A stretch of DNA of 64,000 bases. It comes from Saccharospirillum alexandrii (GTDB taxonomy: Bacteria; Pseudomonadota; Gammaproteobacteria; Pseudomonadales; Natronospirillaceae). This document shows positions 53,064 through 61,676 of this stretch, one piece after another. The notes below the pieces were generated by a model. The model was not told the origin of the DNA. It saw only the letters and a list, made by a program, of their open reading frames with translations, and made no database searches. Numbering within the stretch: position 1 is the first letter of the stretch; the number at the start of each line of letters is the position of its first letter. A program made the translations under genes and the position numbers. The stretch covers positions 186,440 to 250,439 of the forward strand of contig NZ_RCIP01000005.1 in assembly GCF_004000275.1 (NCBI RefSeq), written 5' to 3'.

Positions 53064-54619
53064 CGCGTCCACCGGTAGAGCCAGGTTTCACCCCAGGGCT
53101 GGCCGTCTACTTCAAGCGCCACGCGCAGCTCGGCCAGGTCGGCTTCGCCCGGGTTGAGTTTTACATAGGCCTGGTAATGGCCGGTGGCTTCCACCAGCGT
53201 GCCGCTCACACCGGTGATCTCGCCGGCACTGGTGCTGGCATTGATGCGCACGGCACCGGGGTTGTCAGCCAGGTTTGGCAGGGCCTGCCCGCCGCTGTAA
53301 TCAATCACAAAAACGCGGTCGTCGCTGCCGAGCGCCGTGCCAGAGGCAGTGTTCATAACACGGCCCTGTTCCGGTGCGAACGGCGAGCCGGTGCTCCAGT
53401 GCAGGCGGTACTGGTAGCGGTATTCCTGGCCGGTTTTGAAGCCGTCAGCCGGTTGCCAGTAGGCGACAATATTGTCGTGGTATTCACTGTCAGTCGGAAT
53501 TTCCAGCAGTTCGACGTGGCCTTCGCCCCAATCGCCCAGGGGTTCTACCCAGAGTGAAGGCCGTTTGTCGTAACGGGCTTCATTGTCGTTGAATTGCTCG
53601 AAGGCTTGTCGGCGCTGCAGCAGGCCAAAACCGACGGGCGTGGCCGAGTCTGCGGTTTCAAAGGAGGAGACTTGCCAATGCGCGGGGTTGGCCAGCGGTC
53701 GCCAGATCTGCTCGCCATTGGCCTGCAGAATCTGCAGGCCGTCGGAGTCGTGTACGGCGTTGCGGAAGTCATCGAACCGGGCACGGTTGGTGCCGTTGAA
53801 CATAAACATGGAGGTCAGCGGGGCTATGCCCACGCGCGGTCTGTCCCGGCGCGGGTAAAGGCTGGCATCAACGTCGATTATTGTCTGGTCGCCGGGCATA
53901 ACGGTAAAGCGATAGGTACCCGTGACCGAGGGGCTGTCTAGCAGAGCGTGAATAACCACATCGCCGTCACCCGTGGCGGGCCGTTCAATCCAGAAATCGG
54001 AAAAATGCGGAAATTCTTCGTCGCCCTCGCCTACGGTGTTGACCGCCAACCCGCGTGCTGAAAGGCCGTAAAACTGGTTTTTGCCCACGGCCCGAAAGTA
54101 GCTGGCGCCCAGGAATACGAGGAATTCTTCGTAACGTTCAGCGGTGTTAATGGGGTGGTGTACCCGAAAGCCGGCATAGCCGTCTGCGGTTAGTGCATCA
54201 GCATCAACCGGGCTGTCGTGGTAGTTGAACAGGTCGGTATCGAAAGCCAGGCGACGGGCTAAGCCGTTTTTCACCAGGTGAATGCCAACCGGCATCGTAT
54301 GCAGGAAGCCGGGGTGAAACAGCTGCAGCTGAAAGGGCCGGGGTTCGTTGCCCCACACGGCGGCGTTCGGGTCAAACACGATGCGCCGGTAATCGTCGTA
54401 ACTCAGCGCGCGCAGCGCGTTGTCATCGGCCAGGGTATCGGGTGCAAAGGGCTCATTTGCCAGTTCACGAGCCTGGCCTTGAAGCCAGCGGTGGCTGAAC
54501 GGCAAGGGATCAGACGCGAATGTCGGCTGTGCGATGAGCGGCTGGCTGAACGGCAGGCAGGCCATGAATAGCAGGGCTGCCGCGGGCCAATAACCGGGCC
54601 AGGCACTTCTAGGTAACAT
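53060..54619 (-). CDS. opgG: Glucans biosynthesis protein G/D
   Basis: MdoG-family periplasmic protein, 519 residues from the ATG at 54619 (the frame extends upstream to 54760 but the signal peptide supports this start: MLPRSAW...LIAQPTFA). Mature protein has FSHRWLQGQARELANEPF, DDYRRIVFDPNAAVW, NQFYGLSARGLAVNT, FPHFSDFWIERP and VEPLGDWGEGHVELLEIPT, all typical. It acts with OpgH in periplasmic glucan synthesis. Operon order opgG-opgH as in enterobacteria. Confidence 0.92.
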   Translation of the reverse strand: MLPRSAWPGYWPAAALLFMACLPFSQPLIAQPTFASDPLPFSHRWLQGQARELANEPFAPDTLADDNALRALSYDDYRRIVFDPNAAVWGNEPRPFQLQLFHPGFLHTMPVGIHLVKNGLARRLAFDTDLFNYHDSPVDADALTADGYAGFRVHHPINTAERYEEFLVFLGASYFRAVGKNQFYGLSARGLAVNTVGEGDEEFPHFSDFWIERPATGDGDVVIHALLDSPSVTGTYRFTVMPGDQTIIDVDASLYPRRDRPRVGIAPLTSMFMFNGTNRARFDDFRNAVHDSDGLQILQANGEQIWRPLANPAHWQVSSFETADSATPVGFGLLQRRQAFEQFNDNEARYDKRPSLWVEPLGDWGEGHVELLEIPTDSEYHDNIVAYWQPADGFKTGQEYRYQYRLHWSTGSPFAPEQGRVMNTASGTALGSDDRVFVIDYSGGQALPNLADNPGAVRINASTSAGEITGVSGTLVEATGHYQAYVKLNPGEADLAELRVALEVDGQPWGETWLYRWTR

Positions 54620-54820
54620 GGTGTCTTTCCTGTCCGTTAAGGGCGGATCGGGCGTGATGAGTGTGCATGCCAAAAGGGTACGGGGCCAGCCGGGGCCTGG
54701 ATCAGCGCGGCCACCACCACTGGTCCCATCGCGGCCTTGGGTCGTATACTCCGGGCACACCTCATTCAGGTTCAGGCATTATGATCATTAACCGCCCGCT
54801 TCGCATTACCCGGAAGGCTT

Positions 54821-55639
54821 ATGCCGGGTCCTATTGAGCCATTCAGCGATATACCGGGTACCAGTGTACCACCGACATTGCTTCGCGAACTGGTGCACAT
54901 CGCTTTGCTGGGTGCCGGTGCGTTGCTGTCCGGTGCTCTGGCGTTGTGGGTCGTAGAAGGGCCGGTCACCGGGGTGCGCTGGTTAGTGGGTGGCCTTGCT
55001 GGCTGGGCGTTTGTGCTGTGGCAGTGCCGCACTCGGCTTCATTTGAATGTTAGTACCATCGATAACCGCCCGTTCAACCGTCTGGGCATGGCCAACCGCA
55101 TTACATTGGTGCGCGGTTTGTTAATTGGCGCTACGGCCGGGTTTCTGGCGATGCTCCCCCTTCAGGCTCACGCCGGCTGGCTTTACGTGCCAGCCGTGTT
55201 CTATACCGTGGCGGCCGCGCTGGACGGGCTCGATGGGTTTGTGGCCCGGCGTCAGCAGCAGACTACGCGCCTGGGTACCGAGCTCGATACCGCCCTGGAT
55301 GCCTTCGGCTTGCTCATCGCGCCTCTAGTCGCTGTGTTTACTGGAAAACTCCCGGTTATTTATTTGCTGGTCAGTGTGGCCTATTACCTGTTTCAGTGGG
55401 GCATTCTCTGGCGCCGGCAACGCGGACGGCCGGTGTATGCGCTGCCCCCAAGCCAGGTGCGGCGTTACCTGGCAGGGGCGCAAATGGTGCTGGTCGCGCT
55501 TGCCTTGTGGCCACCCCTGCCGGGGGCGTTTACCCAATGGTTGGGTATTGCTCTGATGATTCCGTTGCTAATTGGCTTCTGCCGCGACTGGCTGCATGTA
55601 AGCGGGCGAATCGGCGCGCGCCGGGAGCCTGCAGCATGA
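54821..55639 (+). CDS. CDP-alcohol phosphatidyltransferase family protein
   Basis: 272-residue membrane enzyme. The CDP-alcohol phosphotransferase motif DG-x2-AR-x8-G-x3-D-x3-D is present (DGLDGFVARRQQQTTRLGTE, then LDTALD, about residues 140-165). N-terminal helices anchor it. It joins a CDP-activated alcohol or diacylglycerol to a second alcohol, so lipid head-group or polymer synthesis. It is co-translated with the UPF0104 protein (ATGA overlap). Substrate not evident from sequence. Confidence 0.82.
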   Translation: MPGPIEPFSDIPGTSVPPTLLRELVHIALLGAGALLSGALALWVVEGPVTGVRWLVGGLAGWAFVLWQCRTRLHLNVSTIDNRPFNRLGMANRITLVRGLLIGATAGFLAMLPLQAHAGWLYVPAVFYTVAAALDGLDGFVARRQQQTTRLGTELDTALDAFGLLIAPLVAVFTGKLPVIYLLVSVAYYLFQWGILWRRQRGRPVYALPPSQVRRYLAGAQMVLVALALWPPLPGAFTQWLGIALMIPLLIGFCRDWLHVSGRIGARREPAA

Positions 55640-56670
55640 CGCAACGCCGTGGCCTAAGCCGATGGAACCTCACCACCCTGGTGCTCTGGCTGCTGGCGCT
55701 CGCGCTGGCGGGCTGGACGCTCAGGCAGCTGCCGCTGAACAGCATTACCGCCCAGCTAGGGCAGCTCACCTGGCACAACTGGCTGCTGTGGACGCTGGTT
55801 AACGGCACCATTCTGTATTTGGCGGTAAAACGCTGGCAACTGCTCGGGCAGGCACTGCAGGCGCCGTTGTCGCTGGCCCGTCTGTTTCGGATGCGCCAGG
55901 CAGGCAGTGCGGTCAGTTTTCTGACCCCGGGGCCGCATTTTGGGGGCGAGCCGTTGCAGCTGTTTTGGTTAAAGCGCTTCTTTGGCCAGCCGTTGCACCG
56001 TGCCGTGGTCATGCTGGGGCTGGACCGCTTTGTGGAAACCAGTACCAATATCGCCGTTTTGCTCGCGGGCGTGCTGATGTTGCTGGGCACGGCCATGGTG
56101 CCGCTGGATGATGGCCTTCAGGTCTCGGCCATACTGGGCGGGGTGTTGGCGGCCCTGGTATTGGCAGCGGCGCTGGTGGTGCGCCACCCAGTGTGGCTGG
56201 CCAATCGGTTTCGGCCGTTGGTGCAACGCTGGCGGGGTGGTTCTGATGAACGCGATTCCAACCAGGAGGGCGGCTGGCAGGCGCTGGTGCGGTTAATGCA
56301 GAACGCTCTGGCACTGCACCGGGGGCGACTCTGGGCAGCATTGCTGTTGTCGTTGCTGGGTTGGGCGGCGTTGGTGCTGGAGTTGTGGCTGCTGTTGCGC
56401 TTTCTCGGCCTCTCGCCGTCGCCGACCGATTTACTGACCATAATGGTGGGCATGCGGCTGGCCATGTTGCTGCCGGTGCCGGGGGGCATTGGCACTATCG
56501 AGGCTTCGATGTTGTGGTCGTTCCAGTTGCTGGGGCTGCCGGTCAGCGCGGCCCTGGGGCTGATTGCACTGACCCGCCTGCGCGATGCCGTTGTGTTATT
56601 GGTCGGGTTGGGGTGTCTGTGGAGCTTCCACCGCCCCCGACTTCCCGGCAAGGCGGTGTCAGCCGAATGA
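55636..56670 (+). CDS. UPF0104 (lysylphosphatidylglycerol synthase-type) membrane protein
   Basis: 344-residue polytopic protein with about seven hydrophobic segments and the UPF0104 features FLTPGPHFGGEPLQLFWLKRF and LPVPGGIGTIEASMLW. Family members are flippase-like domains related to MprF or lipid transporters. Start is the ATG at 55636, overlapping the preceding stop, although the frame is open upstream. It probably moves the lipid product of the neighbouring CDP-alcohol enzyme. Confidence 0.78.
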   Translation: MTQRRGLSRWNLTTLVLWLLALALAGWTLRQLPLNSITAQLGQLTWHNWLLWTLVNGTILYLAVKRWQLLGQALQAPLSLARLFRMRQAGSAVSFLTPGPHFGGEPLQLFWLKRFFGQPLHRAVVMLGLDRFVETSTNIAVLLAGVLMLLGTAMVPLDDGLQVSAILGGVLAALVLAAALVVRHPVWLANRFRPLVQRWRGGSDERDSNQEGGWQALVRLMQNALALHRGRLWAALLLSLLGWAALVLELWLLLRFLGLSPSPTDLLTIMVGMRLAMLLPVPGGIGTIEASMLWSFQLLGLPVSAALGLIALTRLRDAVVLLVGLGCLWSFHRPRLPGKAVSAE

Positions 56671-57039
56671 TTGGCGATAGGCGGCCCAACAACTGTCGTT
56701 TTCCCACAGCTTAACCGTGAGCGCGCCAGTGCCCGGGGGCGTGATGTCGGCCAGCAAATGCTCGCTGAGAATCCGGCTGAAATGCTCAATACTTGGGTTC
56801 AGCCCGGCGAATTCGGGTTTGTCGTTCAGCATGCTGTCGCGGTAATACCCCACCACCTTGCTCAGGGCATCCTCGATTTCGACGATGTCGACCAGGTAAC
56901 CGTGCTCGTTGAGGGTGTCACTTTCGATACGCACTTCGAGCACGTAGTGGTGGGCGTGGGGGCTGTTCTCGGCGCCCCAGTCTCCCCCGATCAAATAATG
57001 GTTGGCGATAAAATCCTGGGTAACGGCGACGGTATACAT
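56659..57039 (-). CDS. 6-pyruvoyl-tetrahydropterin synthase family protein with altered active site
   Basis: 126-residue PTPS-fold protein. Zinc ligands His14 (FIANH), His28 and His30 (PHAHHY) are kept, and LWEND near 113 supplies the substrate Glu. However, the catalytic cysteine position (Cys-x3-His-x-His in QueD) is Glu24 here (ENSPHAH), as in PTPS-III enzymes, and the usual Asp-His before x2-Leu-Asn appears as Arg-Asp (YRDSMLND). So it is unlikely to be an ordinary QueD and may act on a different pterin. Last gene of the ribA operon, 15 bases after the dehydrogenase. Confidence 0.72.
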   Translation of the reverse strand: MYTVAVTQDFIANHYLIGGDWGAENSPHAHHYVLEVRIESDTLNEHGYLVDIVEIEDALSKVVGYYRDSMLNDKPEFAGLNPSIEHFSRILSEHLLADITPPGTGALTVKLWENDSCWAAYRQSFG

Positions 57040-57054
57040 AGGCTTCCTGTTCGG

Positions 57055-58086
57055 TTAGTGAGCGGAGTAATCAAACAGCGGCTGCACCATGCCGGCCTGG
57101 GCGTCGTGCAGTTGCTGGTAAAGGGTGCCGGCTTCGCGCAAGGGCAGCCGGTGGGTGATCAGCTGGGTCGGGTCGATGCGGCGAATCATCTCCCACGCCA
57201 CATCGAAGCGGCGTTGTTTGCTCCAGCGGCCGCCAAGGGCCGGGGCCAGGGTGCTGACCTGGCTGGTAATCAGTTGCAGGCGGTTGCGGTGCGCTTCGCC
57301 GCCCAGGTCAACCGACACCGGTTTGTTGCCATACCAGCTGCCGATGACGATGCGGCTGGCATAGCCACTCAGGCCAATGGCCAGGTTCAGGGCGTCGGGG
57401 TGCCCGCTGATCTCGTAGATCAAATCGGCATCGGCCAAGTCGGGTTGTTGGTTCGGGGTGGCGTCTTCCGGGTTGAAAACAGCCTGCACGCCCAGTTGGC
57501 GGGCCAGGGCCTGGCGGTTGGGTTGGCCTTCAACGGCCTTCAACGTGGCCAGAGGGTATTGGGAGAGCACGCCCGATAACAGCAAACCGACCACGCCCTG
57601 GCCGAGCACCACGACCCGTTCGCCGAGCATCGGCTGGCCATCCTGCACCAGGTTTACGGCGGTTTCCATGTTGGGCAGAAACACAGCCGCCTCGGCGGAA
57701 ATGTCGTCCGGTACCGGCATGAGCTGGTCTGGCCTGGCATTGAAATGGCTGGCGTGCGGCTGGAAGGAAAACACCCGCTTGCCCAACCAGGTCGGGTCGA
57801 CCTCGGCGCCGGTTTGTACCACCTCGCCGGCGCAGGCGTAGCCGTATTGCACTGGGTACTGGGAAGCGCCCTGCAGAGATTCGAGCGAGCTGTCGAGTGC
57901 CATCGAATCTGGCAGTTGCCCGCGGTAAAGCAATAATTCAGAGCCGGGGCTGACGGCGGAGTAGAGGCTGCGCACCTGAACTTCGTCGGCCGCGGGTAGC
58001 GCCAGAGGTACGTTGCGCACTTCTACCTGAAACGGCGCGGTAAACCAGAGCTGGGAGGCCGTGTTGTTGGAGGTGCTGTTGGTCAT
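57055..58086 (-). CDS. Zinc-binding (MDR) alcohol dehydrogenase-like protein
   Basis: 343-residue medium-chain dehydrogenase/reductase. N-terminal GroES-like part (residues 15-150: VQVRSLYSAVSPGSELLLYRGQLP, GYACAGEVVQTGAEV) and Rossmann part (GERVVVLGQGVVGLLLSGVL near 157; IYEISGHPDAL). The structural-zinc cysteine cluster and the usual catalytic Cys/His set are not obvious. Members of this branch occur as bacterial toxin or antibiotic pathway oxidoreductases. Stop and start overlap with the RibD-like gene by four bases. Substrate in this operon unknown. Confidence 0.75.
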   Translation of the reverse strand: MTNSTSNNTASQLWFTAPFQVEVRNVPLALPAADEVQVRSLYSAVSPGSELLLYRGQLPDSMALDSSLESLQGASQYPVQYGYACAGEVVQTGAEVDPTWLGKRVFSFQPHASHFNARPDQLMPVPDDISAEAAVFLPNMETAVNLVQDGQPMLGERVVVLGQGVVGLLLSGVLSQYPLATLKAVEGQPNRQALARQLGVQAVFNPEDATPNQQPDLADADLIYEISGHPDALNLAIGLSGYASRIVIGSWYGNKPVSVDLGGEAHRNRLQLITSQVSTLAPALGGRWSKQRRFDVAWEMIRRIDPTQLITHRLPLREAGTLYQQLHDAQAGMVQPLFDYSAH

Positions 58087-58826
58087 GTCCTGGGTCCGTT
58101 TTCGGCGTCACCCTGGTAGCCTAGCCGACCCCAGACAATCAGTTCGTTGCCCAGTTGCCGGCTGTGCAGGGCGTCGATGTGAGGGAAGGGCATGCGGTCG
58201 GCGTCGCCCAGCTGGCCCACCGCGTTGTAACCCCCCACGAACACCGGGGCGACGGTCAATATCACGGCGTCGGCCAGGCCGGTCCGCAGGAAGGCGGTAA
58301 TCACCGAGGCGCCGCCTTCGACCATTAAGCTGCGAATGCCGCGTTCGTGCAAGACGGCCATGGCTTCATGCAGGTTAACGTGCCCGTCGGCATCGCCGGG
58401 CACGACGATCAGTTCGCAGTCATCGCGGTCGGTCGCCGCTTCCGGGGTGGTCAGCACCCAGCAGCCATGCTCGGCGCTCTGGCAGAGTTTGCAAGTGGGC
58501 GGCATGCGCAACTGGCTGTCGAGTACGATGGGTTGCGGGTCTTTACCGGTCCATTTGCGCACGTTAAGACGGGGGTTGTCGGCCAGCACGGTGCCAATGC
58601 CGACCAGAATGCCATCGTGCAGGCTGCGCAGCTGATGCGTCATCTGCATGCTGGCGTCGCTGCTTAGTGCCATGGTTTCGCCGGGGGCGGTGGTGATGCT
58701 GCCATCCCAGCTCTGGGCGTAGCTGAGCGTCACGTGCGGCCGCCTGCGGCTGGCACCCTGGGGTGAATTCTGTGCGGCTTGCTGTTCAGCCAGCAGCCAG
58801 TGTTCGATGTCCTGATTCAGCGTCAT
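58083..58826 (-). CDS. RibD C-terminal (reductase) domain protein
   Basis: 247-residue pyrimidine reductase domain without the N-terminal deaminase. Motifs: VTLSYAQSWDGSITT, HQLRSLHDGILVGIGTVLADNPRLNVR, GIRSLMVEGGASVITAFLRTGLADAVILTVAPVFVGG. Such enzymes reduce the ribosylamino-pyrimidine from the RibA reaction or related compounds. Overlaps ribA by four bases and the dehydrogenase gene by four. As a stand-alone reductase next to ribA and PTPS it is more likely in a dedicated pathway than in normal riboflavin synthesis. Confidence 0.85.
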   Translation of the reverse strand: MTLNQDIEHWLLAEQQAAQNSPQGASRRRPHVTLSYAQSWDGSITTAPGETMALSSDASMQMTHQLRSLHDGILVGIGTVLADNPRLNVRKWTGKDPQPIVLDSQLRMPPTCKLCQSAEHGCWVLTTPEAATDRDDCELIVVPGDADGHVNLHEAMAVLHERGIRSLMVEGGASVITAFLRTGLADAVILTVAPVFVGGYNAVGQLGDADRMPFPHIDALHSRQLGNELIVWGRLGYQGDAENGPRT

Positions 58827-59449
58827 GAGCTCACAGATTTGATGACCGGTTTGATCGGCAGAAAATGATCCATACGCTGCGCCTTGGTGAGCAAGTAGCC
58901 GGCGTTATCGGTGTTGGCTGCAACGGCCAGCGATACCCGTTCCGATACGGTAATGCCTTCGGCTTCCAGCGCGCTGATCTTGGCCGGGTTGTTGGTGATC
59001 AGTCGCACTGAATCCACCCCCAGGTCTTCCAGTATCAGCGCGGCGAGCGAATAGTCGCGTTCGTCGGCTTCGTGACCCAGCATTAAGTTGGCGTCCACGG
59101 TGTCGTACCCCTGGTCTTGCAAATTATAGGCGCGCAACTTGTCGAGCAGCCCGATGCCGCGACCTTCCTGACGCATGTATAACACAACGCCGACCCCGGC
59201 GTTCGCCACCATGGCCATGGAGCGGTCGAGTTGCTCACCGCAATCGCACCGCCGGGAGCCGAGTACATCGCCGGTGAAGCATTCGGAATGAACCCGAACC
59301 AGAACCGACCCGGCGCGGGTAATATCGCCCATAAAAAACGCCAAGTGTTCTTTATTGTCGAGCGTATTGGTGTAGAAACACAACTGGAAATCACCGTATT
59401 CGGTGGGGATGCGTGTGCTGGTCATTCGGGTCACTTCAGGCATGGACAT
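58823..59449 (-). CDS. ribA: GTP cyclohydrolase II
   Basis: 208-residue enzyme that opens GTP to 2,5-diamino-6-ribosylamino-pyrimidinone phosphate, formate and pyrophosphate. Zinc-site cysteines in CFTGDVLGSRRCDC, then EQLDRSMAMV, YMRQEGRGIGLLDKLRAYNLQDQG, DTVDANLMLGHEADERDYSLAALIL and ITNNPAKISAL. First gene of a four-gene operon (ribA, RibD-like, dehydrogenase, PTPS-like). It shares its upstream 115 bases with the divergent glycosyltransferase gene. The genome likely has another ribBA for riboflavin; this cannot be seen here. Confidence 0.92.
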   Translation of the reverse strand: MSMPEVTRMTSTRIPTEYGDFQLCFYTNTLDNKEHLAFFMGDITRAGSVLVRVHSECFTGDVLGSRRCDCGEQLDRSMAMVANAGVGVVLYMRQEGRGIGLLDKLRAYNLQDQGYDTVDANLMLGHEADERDYSLAALILEDLGVDSVRLITNNPAKISALEAEGITVSERVSLAVAANTDNAGYLLTKAQRMDHFLPIKPVIKSVSS

Positions 59450-59564
59450 TAGGTACTCGGAATGCTGTTATGACGGTTCACGGATGTCTGGGCGGCTCGC
59501 TGTCTCATGCCCGGACGCTACTCAATAAGCTACGACCCCCTGTTGGGAACGGATCAGAACCCTA

Positions 59565-60623
59565 TTGAACATCACTGCTGTGTACTTCGTTTTTCCCGGT
59601 AACCTGGAAACGCCCACGGGCGGCTATCATTACGATCGCCGGCTGATTCACGAGCTGCGACAACTGGGCCTGGGCGTTGAAACCATCGCGCTTTCCGATC
59701 AGTTTCCGTTCCCGGACGATCAGGCGCTGGAAGACGCCCGCGAGGCACTAGCGGCCGTGCCGGAGGGTGCCGTAGTGATCATCGACGGGCTCGCCTTCGG
59801 CACGCTGGAGCACCTCGCCGAAGCCGAAGCGCAGCGTTTGCGCATCATCGCCTTGTGCCACCACCCACTGGCGCTGGAATCGGGCCTCGACCAGGCTCAG
59901 CAGCAGCGGTTTCAGGCTTCGGAACAGCGGGCCTTGCATGCCGCCTGCGCTGTGCTGGTCACCAGTGAACACACTCGGCAGAGTCTGATCGACCAGTTCG
60001 CGATGCCTCCGGAAAAGGTAGTGGTCGCGCTGCCGGGTACCGACCCAGCCCCTTTCTCCCCCTGCATTGGGTCGCCGTTGCGGTTGCTGACGGTAGCCTC
60101 CCTAACCCGACGCAAGGCCCACGATGTACTCATCGATGCCCTGGCACCCCTGACCGACTTGCCCTGGCAGGCACGCTTTGTCGGCGGCAAAGGGTTCGAC
60201 CCCGACTGGAGCGAAGCCCTACAGCAACAGGTGAACCGACTCCAGTTGCAAGACCGTATTCAACTGGTGGGCGCGGTCGATGACCTGGAGGCCGAGTTCC
60301 AGAATGCGGACCTGTTCGTCCTGCCTTCCCGGTACGAAGGGTACGGCATGGTCTTCGCCGAAGCGCTTGCCGCAGGCTTACCGGTGATCGCGGCCCGGGC
60401 CGGCGCCGTGCCGGATGTGGTGCCTGAATCCGCCGGCCTGCTGGTGCCGCCCGACGACACCGCCGCGTTAACAGAGGCGTTGAGCAATTTACTGACCCAA
60501 GATGACCTGCGCCGCCAATTGCAGGCGGGCGCCCGCAACGCAGCTGCCAACCTGCCCACCTGGGCCGATACCGCCTGTCGGGTGGCTCTGTTGGCAGAAG
60601 ACACACTGCGGAGTCCGAGTTGA
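59565..60623 (+). CDS. GT4-family glycosyltransferase
   Basis: 352-residue glycosyltransferase with GT-B fold. N-terminal donor-side GGYHYDRRLIHEL; C-terminal GT4 motif FVLPSRYEGYGMVFAEALAAGLPVIAARAGAVPDVV, with the catalytic Glu pair in EGYGMVFAE. TTG start at 59565 (the first frame start, weak ribosome site), or an ATG inside. It is divergent from ribA, sharing its upstream region. In the same neighbourhood as methyltransferases and the pterin-like operon it may glycosylate a pathway product. Confidence 0.85.
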   Translation: MNITAVYFVFPGNLETPTGGYHYDRRLIHELRQLGLGVETIALSDQFPFPDDQALEDAREALAAVPEGAVVIIDGLAFGTLEHLAEAEAQRLRIIALCHHPLALESGLDQAQQQRFQASEQRALHAACAVLVTSEHTRQSLIDQFAMPPEKVVVALPGTDPAPFSPCIGSPLRLLTVASLTRRKAHDVLIDALAPLTDLPWQARFVGGKGFDPDWSEALQQQVNRLQLQDRIQLVGAVDDLEAEFQNADLFVLPSRYEGYGMVFAEALAAGLPVIAARAGAVPDVVPESAGLLVPPDDTAALTEALSNLLTQDDLRRQLQAGARNAAANLPTWADTACRVALLAEDTLRSPS

Positions 60624-60640
60624 CCAGTAGGCTTTGGCCC

Positions 60641-60753
60641 GCAACGGTGACCGGGGACACCCCTGTGGGGTCGGCGTAGATCCTTCCCTGGAGCCTAGAC
60701 CGCAGCGTCCCTGCTGCGGACTCCCCCACAGGGGTGCCCCCGGTCACCGCCGC
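60641..60753 (+). repeat. Long palindromic intergenic repeat, copy E
   Basis: Arms GGTGACCGGGGACACCCCTG and CAGGGGTGCCCCCGGTCACC pair almost perfectly and extend with TGGGG/CCCCA. Core GTCGGCGTAGATCCTTCC, then CCGCAGCG/CTGCTGCGG, in the forward orientation. Between the glycosyltransferase and methyltransferase genes, which read the same way. Confidence 0.88.
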
Positions 60754-60821
60754 TGGTCTCGGTAGTCAGTGTTGGAAGGTGAGTTACCAGCGCAATACAC
60801 CAATAAGGAATCTCAGCAACG

Positions 60822-61634
60822 ATGAGTGGATTCAGTATCGACTGGCTGGATCTGCGGGAAGCCGCAGACCGCCGTGCCCGTGACAAGGCCCTGCGGGACC
60901 AGGCAATAGAGTGGCTGGAGGCAGGGGTCGCACCACACCAAAACCCGGTGGTGGTTGACCTGGGCGCAGGCACGGGGTCCACCTTGCGAGCGCTCACTTC
61001 GCCGGAACAGCAACCACTGACCTGGCGCCTGGTCGACAACGATGCGGCCTTGCTCGACGAAGCCGAGCGCCGACATGGAGAGACTCACCGAATAGAGCCA
61101 TGCAAAGCTGATCTGGCGTTGTTGACATCACTGCCACTCGAAGGCGCCCGTCTTATAACAGCGTCGGCGCTGTTTGATCTGGTGTCCGAAGATTTTCTGG
61201 ACGCGCTGGCAACAAAGCTGAAAGCCCTAAGCCAACAACACCCGGTCGGCCTCTATGCCGCCCTGAACTACGATGGCACCACGCACTGGACACCGCATCA
61301 CCCGCTGGATGACGCCGTACTGGCGGCGTTTAATCAGGATCAGCGCACAGACAAGGGCTTTGGGCCGGCGCTGGGGCCGGACTCCGGTGCGGTTCTGCAG
61401 CGACTGTTCACTCAAGTCGGTTTCAAGGTGTATTCCGCTAGCAGCCCCTGGGTGCTGGACGGCGCAGATCAGGCGATGGTAACGGAGCTTATCACCGGTA
61501 TTGCAGGGGCAGTTGCCGATAACCCGGACATAGAGGCCAGTGAGCTGGAAGACTGGGTTCAGTTTCGGCTATCCAATGTAAGCACTGGTACCTGTACCGT
61601 TGGGCATACTGATGTTCTGGCGTTGCCCGCTTAA
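60822..61634 (+). CDS. Class I SAM-dependent methyltransferase
   Basis: 270-residue Rossmann methyltransferase. Motif I VVDLGAGTGSTLRAL near residue 46, acidic second strand (WRLVDNDAALLDEAERRH) and post-I ARLITASALFDLVSEDFLDALA. No signal peptide or membrane segment. It follows the glycosyltransferase in the same orientation with repeat E between them. Substrate unknown; a small molecule is more likely than DNA. Confidence 0.82.
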   Translation: MSGFSIDWLDLREAADRRARDKALRDQAIEWLEAGVAPHQNPVVVDLGAGTGSTLRALTSPEQQPLTWRLVDNDAALLDEAERRHGETHRIEPCKADLALLTSLPLEGARLITASALFDLVSEDFLDALATKLKALSQQHPVGLYAALNYDGTTHWTPHHPLDDAVLAAFNQDQRTDKGFGPALGPDSGAVLQRLFTQVGFKVYSASSPWVLDGADQAMVTELITGIAGAVADNPDIEASELEDWVQFRLSNVSTGTCTVGHTDVLALPA

Positions 61635-61676
61635 GTATTGAGCCTCGGAGGTTTGCGTTAGTTCAGCGGCATTGGT

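Noticed and set aside
55396-55635. N-terminal extension of the UPF0104 protein
   Set aside because: The extension overlaps the CDP-alcohol enzyme in another frame and has no membrane or family features; the ATG at 55636 overlaps the stop.
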